The position numbers and the translations under genes are program-made. Below, one piece after another: positions 43,180 to 55,625 of a stretch of DNA of 64,000 bases. A model generated the notes under the pieces. It was not told where the DNA came from and searched no databases. It was given only the letters and a program-made list of their open reading frames with translations. Source of the DNA: Erodium maritimum (lineage: Eukaryota > Streptophyta > Magnoliopsida > Geraniales > Geraniaceae); contig OY997588.1 of NCBI GenBank assembly GCA_963921825.1, positions 82,589,043 to 82,653,042 on the forward strand, written 5' to 3'. Numbering within the stretch: position 1 is the first letter of the stretch; every line of letters starts with the position of its first letter.

Positions 43180-43491
43180 AACATTCAAGTACGAATCACC
43201 AACATTTTTACGAAATACGAATCCATCTTGGCCTTGTAATCGCATGTAATCACATAATGCAAGGTTGCGAATTTTTTTCACCAAATTTATTATTTTGATC
43301 TTTCCCGCTTCGTTTCAACTCTGATTTAATTTTTTCTTACGCCAAATTTTTTCTTTTTCCAAGACCTATCTATCAAGTAGTATATTGAATATGTTTTGAA
43401 GCAAGAAAAGACATGTACAAGCAAAAACACAATTTGTAAACCATACATTAATGTATGTGTTTGCAACTGCATTTGTAAGTGTAAGCTAATC

Positions 43492-46361
43492 TGTCACGTC
43501 CCGAATTCGGCAGGACCGAACCCGGAACGCGACCGATGAAACAATAAAATAATTTTCAAACCCCTTTAAGTAAACCACTTAAAATCACCATTTAGTTAAT
43601 CAAAATAATATTTTACAACTTAAAAGTACGTCCAAAACAAGCGGACAAAATAAACAAAGCGTACGTCGCTAAACTCCCAAAAACCCGGACTCCCGCTCCC
43701 AGTTCTTCAAGCTTCGAGAGTTCCCCTAGTCCGTCTCGCGACCAGTACCTGTAGGAAAAGCAGCTAAGGGTGAGCGTTCGCTCACCACCACGGATATCAG
43801 ACTGACTATGACATACTAGCAGAGAATGCCAGAAACACCAACCACAAACCCAACACCGGGGACTACTATCCCCAAACTCAAGTAACCCGACTGTCACACG
43901 AAAACTGTTACTTTCCCCAACCAACTCAAACCCGGACGCGTAATGTAGACCCAACACAACGGTTACGACCTCAACCCAAAACGCAACTAATAACCACGCA
44001 ACACCCAAGATCACAAAGGATCGCACACGACAAACAAGATCATAAAGGATCACACTCCAGCTGCTCAGTGCCGGTTGCTAACCGGCTGGGCTTGAGCCTG
44101 CCCACACAACTTTCCCCAACATGCAGTCGGGCCAGGCGGTTGACCTGTTAGCGATATATACAACAATACTTTTCCGATAGCTAGTCGGAAGGGGAGCCGC
44201 CCTTCATCGCCGAAGAATGCACAACTTTACCGATGGTTAGTCGGAAGGCTAGCCAACCCCCACGCGCGCGACCACATGACCACTTTTCTGTCAGGCGGGC
44301 CCCAACCTCCATGCAATCACAGTCAGCACCCAAGGTTCAACAAATAGCGACAACACAGGTTTAACACCCTACAAGCACACATGGCCACCCACGACACACA
44401 AAACAATAACACACGGGTTCAACACCCCAAAGGCACACCTGACCACCCACGACACACAAACAGTAAAAAATAAGGGTACAACACCTCAAAGGCACACCTG
44501 ACCACCCACGACACACAAACAGTAAAAAAATACGGGTCCAACACCTCAAAGGCACACCTAACCACCCACGACACACAAACAGTAAAATACGGGTTCAACT
44601 CCCCACAAGCACTCATGGCCACCCACAAACACAAACAATAAAATACGGGTTCAACTCCCCACAGGCACTCATGGCCACCCACAAGCACAAACAATTCAAT
44701 CAACCTCCGGGCACAACCAAATGCCACCAGTATTTCTATTGTTCGATAAGTTCACTTATCCTACAACACTAGTAAGTGTCACATGTCTTTCTATTGTTCG
44801 ATACGTTCACGTATCATACGACACCACTAAGTGTCGCCTGCATTTCTAGTGTTCGATAAACTTACTTATCCTACGACACCACTAGGTGTCACATACATTT
44901 CTACTGTTAACTTTCCCTAGTCAAGGTCGAGATCCGGCTACTTGTCCCTACCTCGTACGCTTTCCCAAAAGTTCACAACCAAGCTCCGGCGTGCTCACGA
45001 TCACTCGCCTAGCTTTCCCTTTCCGCGGTCCTCGGCACGGTCTAACAAGATCACAATTAAACACTTTTTAAGTTCGCAGGCAACAACTGAATTTAAAGAA
45101 TTAGACGCCCAAACTCAACCCCGACAATGTCGATCAGTCCTAAACTTCCCAATTACTCGACATTGTCAATAATGGGCCCGGAAAGGCCCGTTTCGCCCAG
45201 CTCGGCGAATCTGCCCGGGATTGGAAAACGCCCTTCCAGGGCTCCGAAAATTCCCGTTTTCGTTTCTACGATCTTAGAATAATTAAAGGGTTCCAATGCA
45301 ATCGACGTAATCAATTTCCGACTTCCGAGCAATTTAATTCGCGTTTAAAGTTTCTAAACCCGTCATTCCAACTTTCACAATTTAATTCCAAAATTCGTTC
45401 CGGGTGTGAATTAACGACTTGGGGTTCGTCCAAAATCACCCGAACACGAAAACCCGAGACCCGAACACGTGGGCCCCACCCGGACACCCTTAGCCGTGGG
45501 TGGCTGGACCGGTTTTGGACCGGTTCACCACCATGGTGGCCGGTCCTAGCTCTGGCCAGCCACCACCCACGGTGGCCGGAGCTCCCCCGAGCCTCTGGTC
45601 ACCGGAATCCGGTCATTTTTCGCCCCAAAAACGTTTCCAACAAACCCAACACCTCAACTCATCCATAGTTAACTCGTTTTAACACAAACCCTAACTTTTA
45701 AACGAACCAAAACGAAAATCAATTAGGTTCTCACCGTAGGGAATGACGAGGGAAGCTTGATTCTTCGATCGTTGAGACGATCCGTCGGTTGGATCGTCGG
45801 AAAATCCCTAAACCCTAACTCCTTCTTCTCTTTTTCCCTTTCTCTTCTCTCCTTTTTCTCTCTTCTTTCTTTCTTCTTTTCTCTTTTTTTCTCTAAGTGG
45901 CCGAACCTATCATGTGGTCTTCCCTTTGTTTGGTTCAATATTACCTAACACCACCAATTGTGTGACAAGTGGCAAGTGGGTCCCACCCCTTTTGAAAAAT
46001 ATCTTCTAGATATTTTTCAGTCAGATTCGCGAAATTCGGCCGTCTCGGGCCCCTAACGGGCCCATTTTTCAAGAAATTACGAAACTTCACGGGCTACAAG
46101 GAAACGGCTCAACTAAGACCGCTGTAATGACGACTAAGCTTTTTGGATCCAGAACGGACCTCGAACGGACCAAAACGTCGCTCGGTTGACTTTTCCGGCA
46201 AAAAGTCAACCTTTCTGCCCTGAGTCCCCCAGAACTCACTTTGGTGATATCGGGGTCAACTTAAGTCCGGTATGACCCTCGGGGTCAAATTTAGGTTCAT
46301 TTAAGTGTGTCCCAAAATTTTAAATTTTCCTATTTTTCGTCGATTTGACCGGCGTTGACCG
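43492..46361 (+). mobile_element. Giant TG...CA solo-LTR-like element, copy 5, 3' end clipped
   Basis: It starts TGTCACGTCCCGAATTCGG and follows copy 3 closely: hairpin near 43768, minisatellite about 44370-44700, CCGACAATG block near 45120, and terminal hairpin near 46185. It stops at GGCGTTGACCG, about 15 bp short of the usual GGAGTGGTTCTTACA. No 5-bp duplication is found, which fits a small deletion at the right junction. It contains a segment with CCGGTTTTGGACCGG and GGTGGCCGG (45490-45610) absent from copies 2 and 3; a similar segment is in copies 4 and 6. Confidence 0.8.
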
Positions 46362-46509
46362 TATGTTTTGTATGTATGTTTTTACAACTGCATGTTTTGT
46401 AATTTTCAGTTGTATGTGTACGCTAAGCTTAATGTACGTTTATGCAATTTTCATTTGTATATGTGAGTTAAACTCAATGTATGTTCTTGCCATTTTCATT
46501 TGTATGTGT

Positions 46510-48024
46510 TTTTTTTATAAAGATCCTAAGGCTTCAAAATGAAGCCAGTGGACAAGGATGAGATCCTCAATAAAACCAAAGAGCACAGGCCAGCGGCACT
46601 GCCTCAGAACTACCACCCAACCAGGGGTGAACATAAAACAAACAACTACAGGTCTTATAACCCTAATTTTCTAACAAGTACGCAACAATGTCCAACAAGG
46701 GACAAAACCAAACAGGTACACCCCCACAACACAAGTGGTGCATCAAACAACCCTACACAGGCAAACAAACGGCCAACAACTTAAAGAAACAAGGCCTAAC
46801 AAGAGGTAAGAGACGCAGCTCTACCCAAAACCACCAGAAAAAACAAAGGGTCAGAACCCAAGATAATGAAAAGAAGCCCAATCGGCCTTAGGCCCAAAAG
46901 GAGAAGAAAACAGCAACATCACCAGAGCAATCGACTGAACCAGTCGGCGAAGACCAAGCCTAGACTCCGACGGAGCAGAACGACCCCTGATTCCGCGCAC
47001 AAGACCCCGACCACAACCCAGCAACCACACCAGCACGACAACAACAATGTTCAAAACATCCACACCCGAACCAACACCTACAACATACCTCCGAAACCAA
47101 AGCAACCCAACCCCCAACTCCAAACACACCCGCCTTTCTTCCAAAAAGTTCAGAAGACCAAAACCCTCACGATGGCCAGCACCGCAAATCCATGAGTCCC
47201 CAAAGGATGAGGAGAGGAAGAAAAGCACAGAGTGAGAAAGGAGCTAAGGATTACCTGAAGCAATGGAATCAAAACCCCCCTCGATTGCTGGCCAGCACTA
47301 GATAACGAACGAACGATCTCCATAATCGGCAGATCTGAAGGGAAGAAGAGCTATGGCGAGATTCAGACTAAGCGGCACCCTTCGAGACCGCATCCCCTCT
47401 AGTATCCAGACCCCCTTCCTCAAAAACCAAATCTACAACACAAGCCATAGGCAAACCACCAACTCGGGAAACAAACCGAGAGGCCCCGACCAAACCACGG
47501 TCGGGAAAGGTAGATCTGGTTAAGAAGAAAGAGGGAGAGATTACCTTTGGGAAACCAAACGTCAGGGATGGCCAGAACCTCTTCAATCGAACTTGGATCT
47601 TACAAATCTTCAACAAATCCGTGGCCAGAAATGCTTCCCACCGGAGATCTGAAAGTGAGAACACTAGAGAGGACTGTGGGGAGCTTCAGATCTGAACAAA
47701 ACGAAACCAGGCAAGGAGCAGGAGAAATCGGAGACAAACAGTACCAAAGAACCCAAGACCTTGTACCGCCGGTGACGAATCGACAAAGAGGCCGAAACCC
47801 CTCCCACTCCCGACATGACAAGATCAAGAGCGCGGCCAAGCAAAGAAAGGAAGGGGGAAAAGGTAGAAGGCAAAGAAGAAAAGAGAAGCTGAGTCACCGG
47901 CATCGTCCCTGGTCCAGGAGGAAGCCAGTTCAGACGCCGGTGACGGCGGGAGGACAAAGTTAGGGTTTACGAAGATGTAGAGAGAAGGGAGAGAAAACGG
48001 TTTTAGAGAGAGAAATGCATTTAC
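46510..48024 (-). mobile_element. Unidentified 1.5-kb poly(A) retroposon
   Basis: On the minus strand it ends in GGATCTTTATAAAAAAA. It is flanked by a perfect 16-bp duplication TTTCATTTGTATGTGT (46494-46509 and 48025-48040). These are hallmarks of LINE-type target-primed reverse transcription. The 5' region (minus) is CT-rich with AACCCTAAC, like a LINE 5' UTR. No endonuclease or RT domain is seen; the longest minus frames (46851-47228, 47368-47664 and 47664-47957) are unrecognised. It may be an internally deleted LINE derivative or a processed non-coding copy. The host element itself repeats TTTGTATGTGT, so the duplication could be partly fortuitous. Confidence 0.6.
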
Positions 48025-48156
48025 TTTCATTTGTATGTGTAAGCCAACCTTAATGCATGTTGTTTCAGTTGTATGTGTACGCTAAACTTAATGTATGTTC
48101 TTGCTATTTCCATTTGTATGTGTACGTTGAACTTAATGTATGTATTTACTACTTTC

Positions 48157-48170
48157 ATATATATATATAT

Positions 48171-48251
<81 letters not shown>
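48157..48251. repeat. (AT)n/(AC)n compound microsatellite
   Basis: AT units, a short AC run, then about 34 further AT units inside the inverted-repeat element. Confidence 0.95.
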
Positions 48252-48256
<5 letters not shown>

Positions 48257-48670
48257 GTGTGTAAGCTAAACTTAATGTATGTGTAAGCTAATCTTAATGT
48301 ATATTTCATACGTGTAAGCTGATACATTAAAATTAGCTTACGCATACATTAAGATTAGCCTATTCATACAAATGCAGTTGCAAACACATACACTAATACA
48401 CGGTTTACAATTTGTGTTTTTGCTTGTACATGTTTTTTCTTGCTTAAAAAAATATTCAATATGCTACTTGATGGATAGGTCTTGAAAAAAGCAAAATTCT
48501 GGCGCAAGAAAAAATTAAATCGGAGTTGAAACGAAGCGGGAAAGATCAAAATAATAAACTTGGTGAAAAAATAAACCAAACAAAATCGCAGCCCTTGGGC
48601 ATTCTGCGATATTAAAGTTGGGATTAATTCGAATTTCGTTTCTAAAGATGAGTTCGTACCTGAAAGCCCC

Positions 48671-49526
48671 TATATACATTGTAGTTAAATGATGTGTTTA
48701 TACATTTATGTAATCTTTTGTAAAACACGTATATATATTTATGTAGGTTTTTGTAATCATCATTCAAATTAACATCGTTAGGGTTTCCATCCAACTCTTG
48801 CTGATTTTCAAGCAAAATGATAAAAATGTCTACCGTTAGTTTCAAAATTTACACAACTGTACCTCTTTAACCCAAAACCCTTTAATTCTTACCCAAATCT
48901 TAAACTCTCTTACCCATTAATATATAAATAATAAAATAAATAGGCTATAAACAAAACATGTGTAAACAATAAATGAAAAATCAGAAGAAATGGAGAAAGA
49001 TCCTTTATTTGATTTTTTTAGATTGTTTTTTGTGTATAGCGAAATTTTTATTAGTATTCCCGTCTTCCATGATGGAAAACTAGGAACAAATGATGCAACC
49101 CAAAATGAGGATCAAATAGAAATCTTCTCAAAAGTACACGGATAAAACGTGAACTAAACAAATAAAACACCTGCAAGGACCAAAAACAAAAACAAGAATC
49201 GTCCCAAGTGTCACCTGCAAGAATAAATTATAGTCGGTTCTGAGATACACAACTCCACGGGGTGGCACGCCAGTCCTCAAAACTACAATCCGAAACAAGA
49301 TCACCAAACAGTTTCAGTAAATTGTAAGAATGAGCCTATAACTTCCTCAGAACTTCATCAAGTGTATCAAGTTTTCCCTTATAAACTGATCCATGTTTTA
49401 GATTGGTGGTGAAAGAATGAACGCAAATATCCAGTCATTTCTAAACTAAATAGATATGTTTTGACCATTTCGGTATCCATCATGCATCAATATCGGTTTT
49501 TAGTTATGGTGTTATGGCCTTAACAT
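48671..49526. other. Intergenic DNA, nothing recognised
   Basis: This AT-rich sequence between the inverted-repeat element and the LINE has no frame or repeat that I can assign. Confidence 0.4.
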
Positions 49527-50379
49527 ATTATAGGAGTAATCTTTTTTTTTTTTGATCGGCAAGACTGTAATATAAATTGAAACCTCTTTTGAGGTGAAAG
49601 AGGAGTTACAGAGGATTACGATAAGAATCCCAAAAGCCCAAAGAGAGTCGCAACAATCTAATAAGGGCAAAGTAATAAAATACGATAAACCAAACAAGGG
49701 ACCTAAAAGATCGGGTAGTAAAATGCCATAAGTGTGATAAGACTTGTGAACCACTGGAAAGGCAAAGAGGAGAGTAGAATGAAACATCCAGGTAGTATAT
49801 TAGCAGCCATGTGAGTTTGTTTGAGCTCCACTGAACTGGATTTGAAACATCCGGGTAGGAATTTGTCTGCAATATGAGATTGCTTGAGCTCCACGTATCT
49901 GACTTTGAATTCGAAATGAACATGTAACAGTTGAAACTTGGGCCGCACGTCAAGAACCAAAGCAATGTAACTTCAGTAAAAACCAACAAAATGCAGCAGG
50001 GAATGGGAGCAACACTTGTATCAGTAGAAATGAACCAAAACTGATGCCTCATTTAACCTATAACCATGATTTAACAGAGGACAACACTGCAGAAGACCTT
50101 TCACAGGAAGCCCTTTCACAGAGAAGCAGGACTTTAAGGCCAAAATGGCCAAGGTAACAACAAAAACAAGAGGGCAAAGAATCACCCCAAACCCAAGGAA
50201 CTGAGGCAGAACAAACCAGCCCCCAAACAAAGAGAGGACACCAGCCAAAAGAAGACTAAAGACCTAACACTCACCTACAGGACTGCTACCCACACACTGA
50301 GACAGAAACAAAGAAAGGACTAACTACCAGTCTCAAAAGGAAGACCAGAACCCCAGCAGAGAAGGACACCCTCACCAAC

Positions 50380-50950
50380 TCACCTAGCCAACCATATGTG
50401 CCAACAGGTTAGCAACACTAGACATTTCCAAGACTTTGATAATCTTCTGAGAGGGACTAAAGAATACCAAGAGGCCAGTAGAGACATGACTGAGCTGGGA
50501 ATGATGAACTGAAATCCCCACCAGGAAGCCACCAAACCCCAAACTTCCCAAACTGTCTGGCAGTGTAAAATAATGTGGCTTCCATCCTCAAAGTCCCACT
50601 TACATATGAGGCAAACAATTTCCAACAGATTCAAATTCATACCTCTTTTATCCAGGAAACATTTTGAGGGAATAATATCCAAACAAGCCATCCAACTAAA
50701 AGCTGCAATTTTTGGAGGTATCCCTGGGAGCCATAGGTTTTTTGTCCAAGAGAGATTCTGTGAATTTTGTGTGCTTTGCTTGGCTAGCAAGGAATAGAGT
50801 TTTTTGACAGTAAAACCATTTGAATCCCAAACCCAATTCAGAATATCTTCCTCCTCTGAAAGAATGACCCCCTCTAGAATTAATGCTAACAGCTCCCATT
50901 CATCTTCTTCCCAACCTCTAGGATCCCTCCTGAGATTCAGATCCCAAACA
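50380..50950 (-). pseudogene. LINE C-terminal region with zf-RVT domain
   Basis: After the RT deletion the reading continues as NVWDLNLRRDPRGWEEDEWE. After a frame change near 50700 it becomes LPGIPPKIAAFSWMACLDII, CLICKWDFEDGSHIILHC and WHIWLAR. The phrase P-K-AFSW...CxxC...E...H...HC is the zf-RVT domain that ends ORF2 of plant L1 LINEs. No RNase H follows. Confidence 0.85.
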
Positions 50951-52106
50951 TTATCCTCACAAAGATCAGCAACCCTGGCTTTCTTGGACTGAGAGAGAAG
51001 AAAAATCCTAGGAAATAGAAATCTAAGAGGAGTTTGTCCCCTCTTAGATTGCTTTTTGCTTTGAAATCAGCCTTGAATATAATTTCTTTTTGCTTTGTCT
51101 TTTTGATAAAATGTACCACTTCTGAGGCAATAAGAATTCCATCTATTATTTGCCTTCCTGCTATGAAGCCTGTTTGTTCATCTCCAACCAAGAACCCAAT
51201 TAAAGACTTTAATCTTAAGGATAGCAACTTGGATAATATCTTGTAAGGACCCCCCATTAGACTGATAGGTCTATAGTCATCAAAAGTAAGAGGTGAAGGT
51301 CCTTTAGGAATAAGTGTCATAAAAGATGAATTTAAACCTTTTCCCAACAGACCAGAATGATGGAAGTGGTTGATAAATAGTAGGAGATCTGTCTTGATTA
51401 TAGGCCAGCACACTTGGAAAAAAAGCAAAGTAAAACCATCTGGTCCAGTAGCTTTATCTCCACTGCAAGCCATAACTGATTGAAGCACTTCCTCTTCATC
51501 AAAGGGCCTCTCTAACCAACAAGCTTGTTCAGATGAAAGGGAGGCAAAAGGGAGATCATTAAGATCAAGCTCTTGAGCAGGAGTGGCTGAGAATCTCTCA
51601 GAGAAATGCTTTGCAGCAGCCACCTTTATTTCTTGTGGATCAGATAAAGTAATTCCATTAGCACATATATGAGTGATCCTTTTAATAACACCTTTGTAAT
51701 TTGCTATTCTGTGGAAATATTTGGAGCCCTTATCACCATCATCCAGCCATTTTTTCCTAGCTTTCTGACTCCACAGCTTGGAGCTTAGCTTATACTTGTG
51801 TATCAACTCTGCTTTTAGCTTTCCTCTATCACAACTTTCTTTAGCAGTGAGTCTTCTACTAATGATCACATTATCAAGCTGATCTATTGCTTTGATGAGG
51901 CCTGTAATTTGAGTATCCAAGAAGCCAAAAATGTTTACATTCCATTCTTTTAATTTGACTTTGAGGAGCTTCAATTTCATCCATAACACATAGTGAGGCT
52001 GCCCTACAACCTGAAAAGAGTTCCAAAAATTGTTGACAGCACTATAAAATCTTCTGTCTTCAGTCCATATATTCAAAAATTTGAATGGCCTTGCACCCCA
52101 ATCCAC
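50951..52106 (-). pseudogene. LINE reverse transcriptase, N-terminal part only
   Basis: It reads WFKNIW-type linker sequence, then GDKGSKYFHRIANYK, GDKATGPDGFTLLFFQ, PKGPSPLTFDDYRPISLMGG and DEQTGFIAGRQIIDGILIAS, which are RT fingers motifs. It then reads FKADFKAKS, where the family has FKADFEKAYDSVDW. Sequence from motif A onward, including the catalytic YADD, is deleted at about 51055. The enzyme is therefore inactive. Confidence 0.9.
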
Positions 52107-52109
52107 TTG

Positions 52110-52808
52110 ATTATCAAAAAGTAAAATTGGTCTGTGATATGAAATAATTCTTGGGAGGGCAGCTTATGATATAGCTGAGAAGGCAGAAATAAATTCACCA
52201 GAGGCCAAAAATCTATCCAACTTTGCAGCAGAAGACCCTCCACCATACTAAGTGTATTTACCATTTTGCATTGGGAGATCAACTAACCCAAGCCCATTAA
52301 TAAAATTCTGAAAGTGCTGCATGTCTGAGGAATATGGCCTTTGCACTGCTCTTTCTTCTACTGCCAGAGTTACATTGAAGTCACCTCCAATCAAGAGGGG
52401 AGTCAAGGGATTAAGAGTGAGAGCAAATTCAACTAGATCCTCCCAAAGTTTCCTTCTGCCACTTCTAGAGCAGGGTGCATATACATTGATTAAGCAACAC
52501 TCCTTGTGCAATGCCTTAGAAGTTCTCAGCCAAATGAGAGCACCATCTATACACTTAGACTGAGTTATAGAGAAGTCATTAGATTTCCAGAAAGAGATGA
52601 TACCTCCTGATGCACCTATAGAAGGAGAAGCAACCATTTCCCAACCCCAGGTAAGACCACAAGATCTGAGAAACCAAGAAGGGATTTTTTCTAGCTTTGA
52701 CTCCTGCAACATAATAAAAGATGGAGCTTGCTTATGTACCAAGCAACTGAAGCTCTTCCTTTTTTGAGAGGACGAGATACCTCTCACATTCCAGGAGAGG
52801 ACTTTCAT
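52110..52808 (-). pseudogene. LINE endonuclease (APE/exonuclease-phosphatase type)
   Basis: It starts MKVLSWNVRGISSSQKRKS. WNVRG is the first catalytic block, LQESKL holds the catalytic Glu, and GGDFNVTLAVEER is the GDFN block. The domain continues in another frame after NGKYT (about 52260), with ISQ...SDHF-like remnants before VQGHSNF. The last histidine block (SDH) is damaged (FHITDQFYFL). This domain nicks the target DNA to prime reverse transcription. Confidence 0.88.
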
Positions 52809-52813
52809 AACTT

Positions 52814-54362
52814 TTAATTAGAGAAGACAGTGCAAGGCAAGGAGGGATCTTCAAAGTCCTTGTCCAGGTCTACACAAGTAGCATCAGTATCATCCTCATC
52901 AATTTCTGCTTGTAGCTCTTCAGAAGGTTTATTGAATTCTTCCAATAAGCCAAGCTGATGTAATACCATATCTTCATTGCCTTTGACTTTTATACCAATT
53001 GCCTTGGCAAATCCTAGTGTCTTCTTTGCTTCTGATGGCAGAGAGAGGAAAGAGAGATCCTTTGTGGCAACTAGTTGAACTGGTGATTTCTTTTCACTTT
53101 GAATCTTTGATCTGGTTACATAAGTATGGGCTGCAGTTGTTCTAATTTTTTTCTTCCTCTTCTTGGTACTGATAGGAGTATTAGTTAGTTGTATAGCTTT
53201 TGAGAGGCCCAAAAATTCAGATACTTCATCAACTTGGGTTTGTAGGAAAAGAGGGGGAATATTTGAATTAATTAGGCCTAATTCAGCATCACTGTTGAGA
53301 GAGTTCAGTCCAAGTGGACCCATGGAACCAACATTCCCATCCATGTCAGCTCCCATAAATGATTTATTTTCCCAAGTCTGCATATTCTCCATCCTTAATA
53401 AATGCTTGTCATCTTGAATTGTACTTGATGAAGGTTTTACAATTTGCTGATTGAGAAGTAAACTGGAGACATCACCTTGGGAGTGAGAAGGGTTTGTATC
53501 TGAGAGAACTTGTACAGTAGCAACCTCAAAAGTCTCTAAGGCTGAGGGGAATGGAACAGTAGCTAGTTTAGTTTCATCAGAAATCAAAATGGTTCCAAGT
53601 ACTGTAGGAATTGAGGAGGTTGAAAGAGTAGCAGGATCTGAGTCTTCTTCTCCTACCAACATCAAAGCTGTGTCATTTAGCCTTTCATGAGAAACCAAAT
53701 CTTTTTGCTGAGCTTCTGTGAATTCTTCCAAGCCTGTCTGTGCTTCCACCAGTAAACCTTCCTCATTTGACAACTGTAGAGAGTTTAATTTTTCAGTAGC
53801 AATAAGTTCTTCTCCAGCCAACATAATAGCATCTGCATTTATTCTCTCAACCTGAAGCTGCACCATTAAATTGTCTGCACCAGACTCCTTTGATAATAAA
53901 AGCTCATCATTTGGACTTCTTAGATGTGCTACTGATTTGAGAATTTCAGAGCAATCCTTTTGGGTATCCTCACCAGCCAAAGGGGAGAGAAGAAGGTCCT
54001 GCTGAGAACTTGAGGTTACTGAATCATCCAAGTCCTCAAGAGAAGGTTTTAATGTAGGCATTGCTGAGGCTAGAACAGAGGATATCCAAAGAGGAAAGGG
54101 TTTGCTTCCCAAAGTAATGGTGAATTCTTCTGAGATTGGCTTTAAGGTAGTAGAATGTATCAAAACATAGGCTATGTCAATCTCTGCAGCATTCTTAGAA
54201 ACTGGGTGTGTGTACAAGATATTTCCAAAGTTAACCACTACGGCTTGGAAGGTCTCTTCACTCCAACCATGAAATGGAATTCCTTGTATGGCCAACCAGA
54301 CAAATCTGCCACCCTTAAGGCAGAGATCAGGGGAAGAAGGGATATATGTTAACCAATCTTGA
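52814..54362 (-). pseudogene. LINE ORF1, C-terminal part
   Basis: This 493-residue frame begins IQGIPFHGWSEETFQAVVVN (DUF4283-like core continuing from the upstream frame). It then has a long low-complexity acidic and Leu-rich region and a short basic patch (TKKRKKKIRTT), and ends next to the endonuclease start. A stop near 54362 separates it from the upstream ORF1 portion. The product would bind element RNA. Confidence 0.75.
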
Positions 54363-54364
54363 AG

Positions 54365-55316
54365 CTAGCTACAACCATCAAAGAGAAGCTCATGGTGAAA
54401 CTCTGCAACCGGACAGTGGACCAAAACCACCTTATTCCCAAGTGATTTTAACATTATTTCTGATACCCCTTGCATAGCAATCTCTTTCTGAATTGCCTCC
54501 ACACTCATATTCAGATGTGATACTGCAAGGTGTGAATGCTGTAATATATCAGAATGTGCAGCAACAACTGATCCTTGGTGCACAAAGTCCTCATAGGTCT
54601 TAGTATCAATTCCAGGGAGCTTAGTTTTGTATGGAGAATCAGTTTTCTTCCAAAAGCCAGCAGCTCTTTGTGGTGGAGGGATTGAATAATTTCTGATCCA
54701 AGCTTTGGTGACAAAAAGTTTGTGTTTTGATAGAACAGCTCCATTGAGATTAGAGATGGCATTTTGTAGATTGTCTAAGGTATCAAAATAGAAAAAATCC
54801 ATACCATAACCCTTTGAGATTCGGTCTATGAGCCACTAATGCTTTGCAATAGCCTTGTTGTCTATGGAAAGTATTTTCTAGCCACAATACACTTGCCTGT
54901 GGGGGTAAGTTTCGAACATATGCAGCATGATAGGGCTTGGAGTGTGCTGGTTGTAATTGTTGTTGCTGAACTTGTTTGTGTTGAATATTCTGAGCAGGCC
55001 TTGTAGGTCTAGTTCTTGGAGATGTTGGAGTAAGATCGGTGTCTGAACTAAGCGGTTGAAAGTGTTTGTTATAAAACATTTTTTGTCCATGAAGCAGCTT
55101 GGTATGACCTCCTGGTGTGTATTCTTGTGTCTTGTCTGAAGATGAAGATGAAGCATAGCCAGAGCATCCCTTTGTATTGATCATGGTCTTTTTCATCGAT
55201 TCAAACCCGGGAGGAGGTCTATTCGAAGAAGAAGAGACTGCCAGTGGAGGGCTCATTTCTGGTCTAGGATCCCCAGAGAGTTCTTCAAGCAATAGACCCA
55301 TCTGAAGATGGTACAA
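54365..55316 (-). pseudogene. LINE ORF1, N-terminal RRM part
   Basis: Two overlapping frames (55316-54783 and 54802-54365) join within an RRM: AAYVRNLPPQASVLWLENTF gives the RNP2-like start, YGFFLFDTLDNLQNAISNLN fits RNP1 and the second helix, and LFVTKAWIRN ends it. RRM-containing ORF1 is a feature of several plant L1 lineages. A single frameshift near 54795 breaks it. Confidence 0.8.
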
Positions 55317-55625
55317 ATTGAGAGTTTGATACCTGAAAGCAGAGTGTCTGCTACCGGGTTAAACGTGAACCAGAGGAAGAGGAAGGTAAGAACAATGGTG
55401 GTCTGAAGTCCTTGTATGGAGAACCAAGACACTACACCATTAACCAAGAGTCAGATTTAACTAAGAAGAGGTGAAGATCCGGCGAAGAACCGATGGAGAT
55501 GAAGAACACGCTACAGTGTGATGAACAGTGAAGAAGTTGAGAGCGTTTTTTTACTACTTTCGATATTCCCCGGAAACTGTTGTATGTTTGAATTGGGTCT
55601 TTGAGTTAATATTTTGGTGATAAAA

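Larger units (their letters stand above)
43180..48670. mobile_element. Long inverted-repeat element, split by a giant LTR and a retroposon
   Basis: 43180-43490 (plus) and 48670-48350 (minus) are about 310-bp arms. They share GATCTTTCCCGCTTCGTTTC, AAGACCTATC, CATGTACAAGC and GTGTTTGCAACTGCATTTGT. The centre consists of repeats of TTGTATGTGTAAGCTAA / CTTAATGTATG. Insertions at 43492-46361 (giant element copy 5) and 46510-48024 (retroposon) and a long AT tract have broken it. The right terminus reads GGGGCTTTCAGGTACG; the left terminus is eroded at the AT microsatellite. No coding capacity is seen. Confidence 0.7.
49544..55625 (-). mobile_element. L1-type LINE, full span but internally deleted, 6.08 kb
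   Basis: On the minus strand the order is 5' UTR, ORF1 with an RRM, APE-type endonuclease, RT, zf-RVT zinc-binding domain, 3' UTR and a poly(A) of about 10. The 17-bp target duplication ATTATAGGAGTAATCTT is perfect (49527-49543 and 55626-55642). Because both ends are present, the insertion was probably complete. ORF1 has a frame break, a frameshift lies between endonuclease and RT, and the RT palm is lost near 51055. It cannot move by itself. Confidence 0.93.

Noticed and set aside
48057-48345. Tyr/Ile-rich open frames on both strands
   Set aside because: They translate the AT and AC microsatellites.
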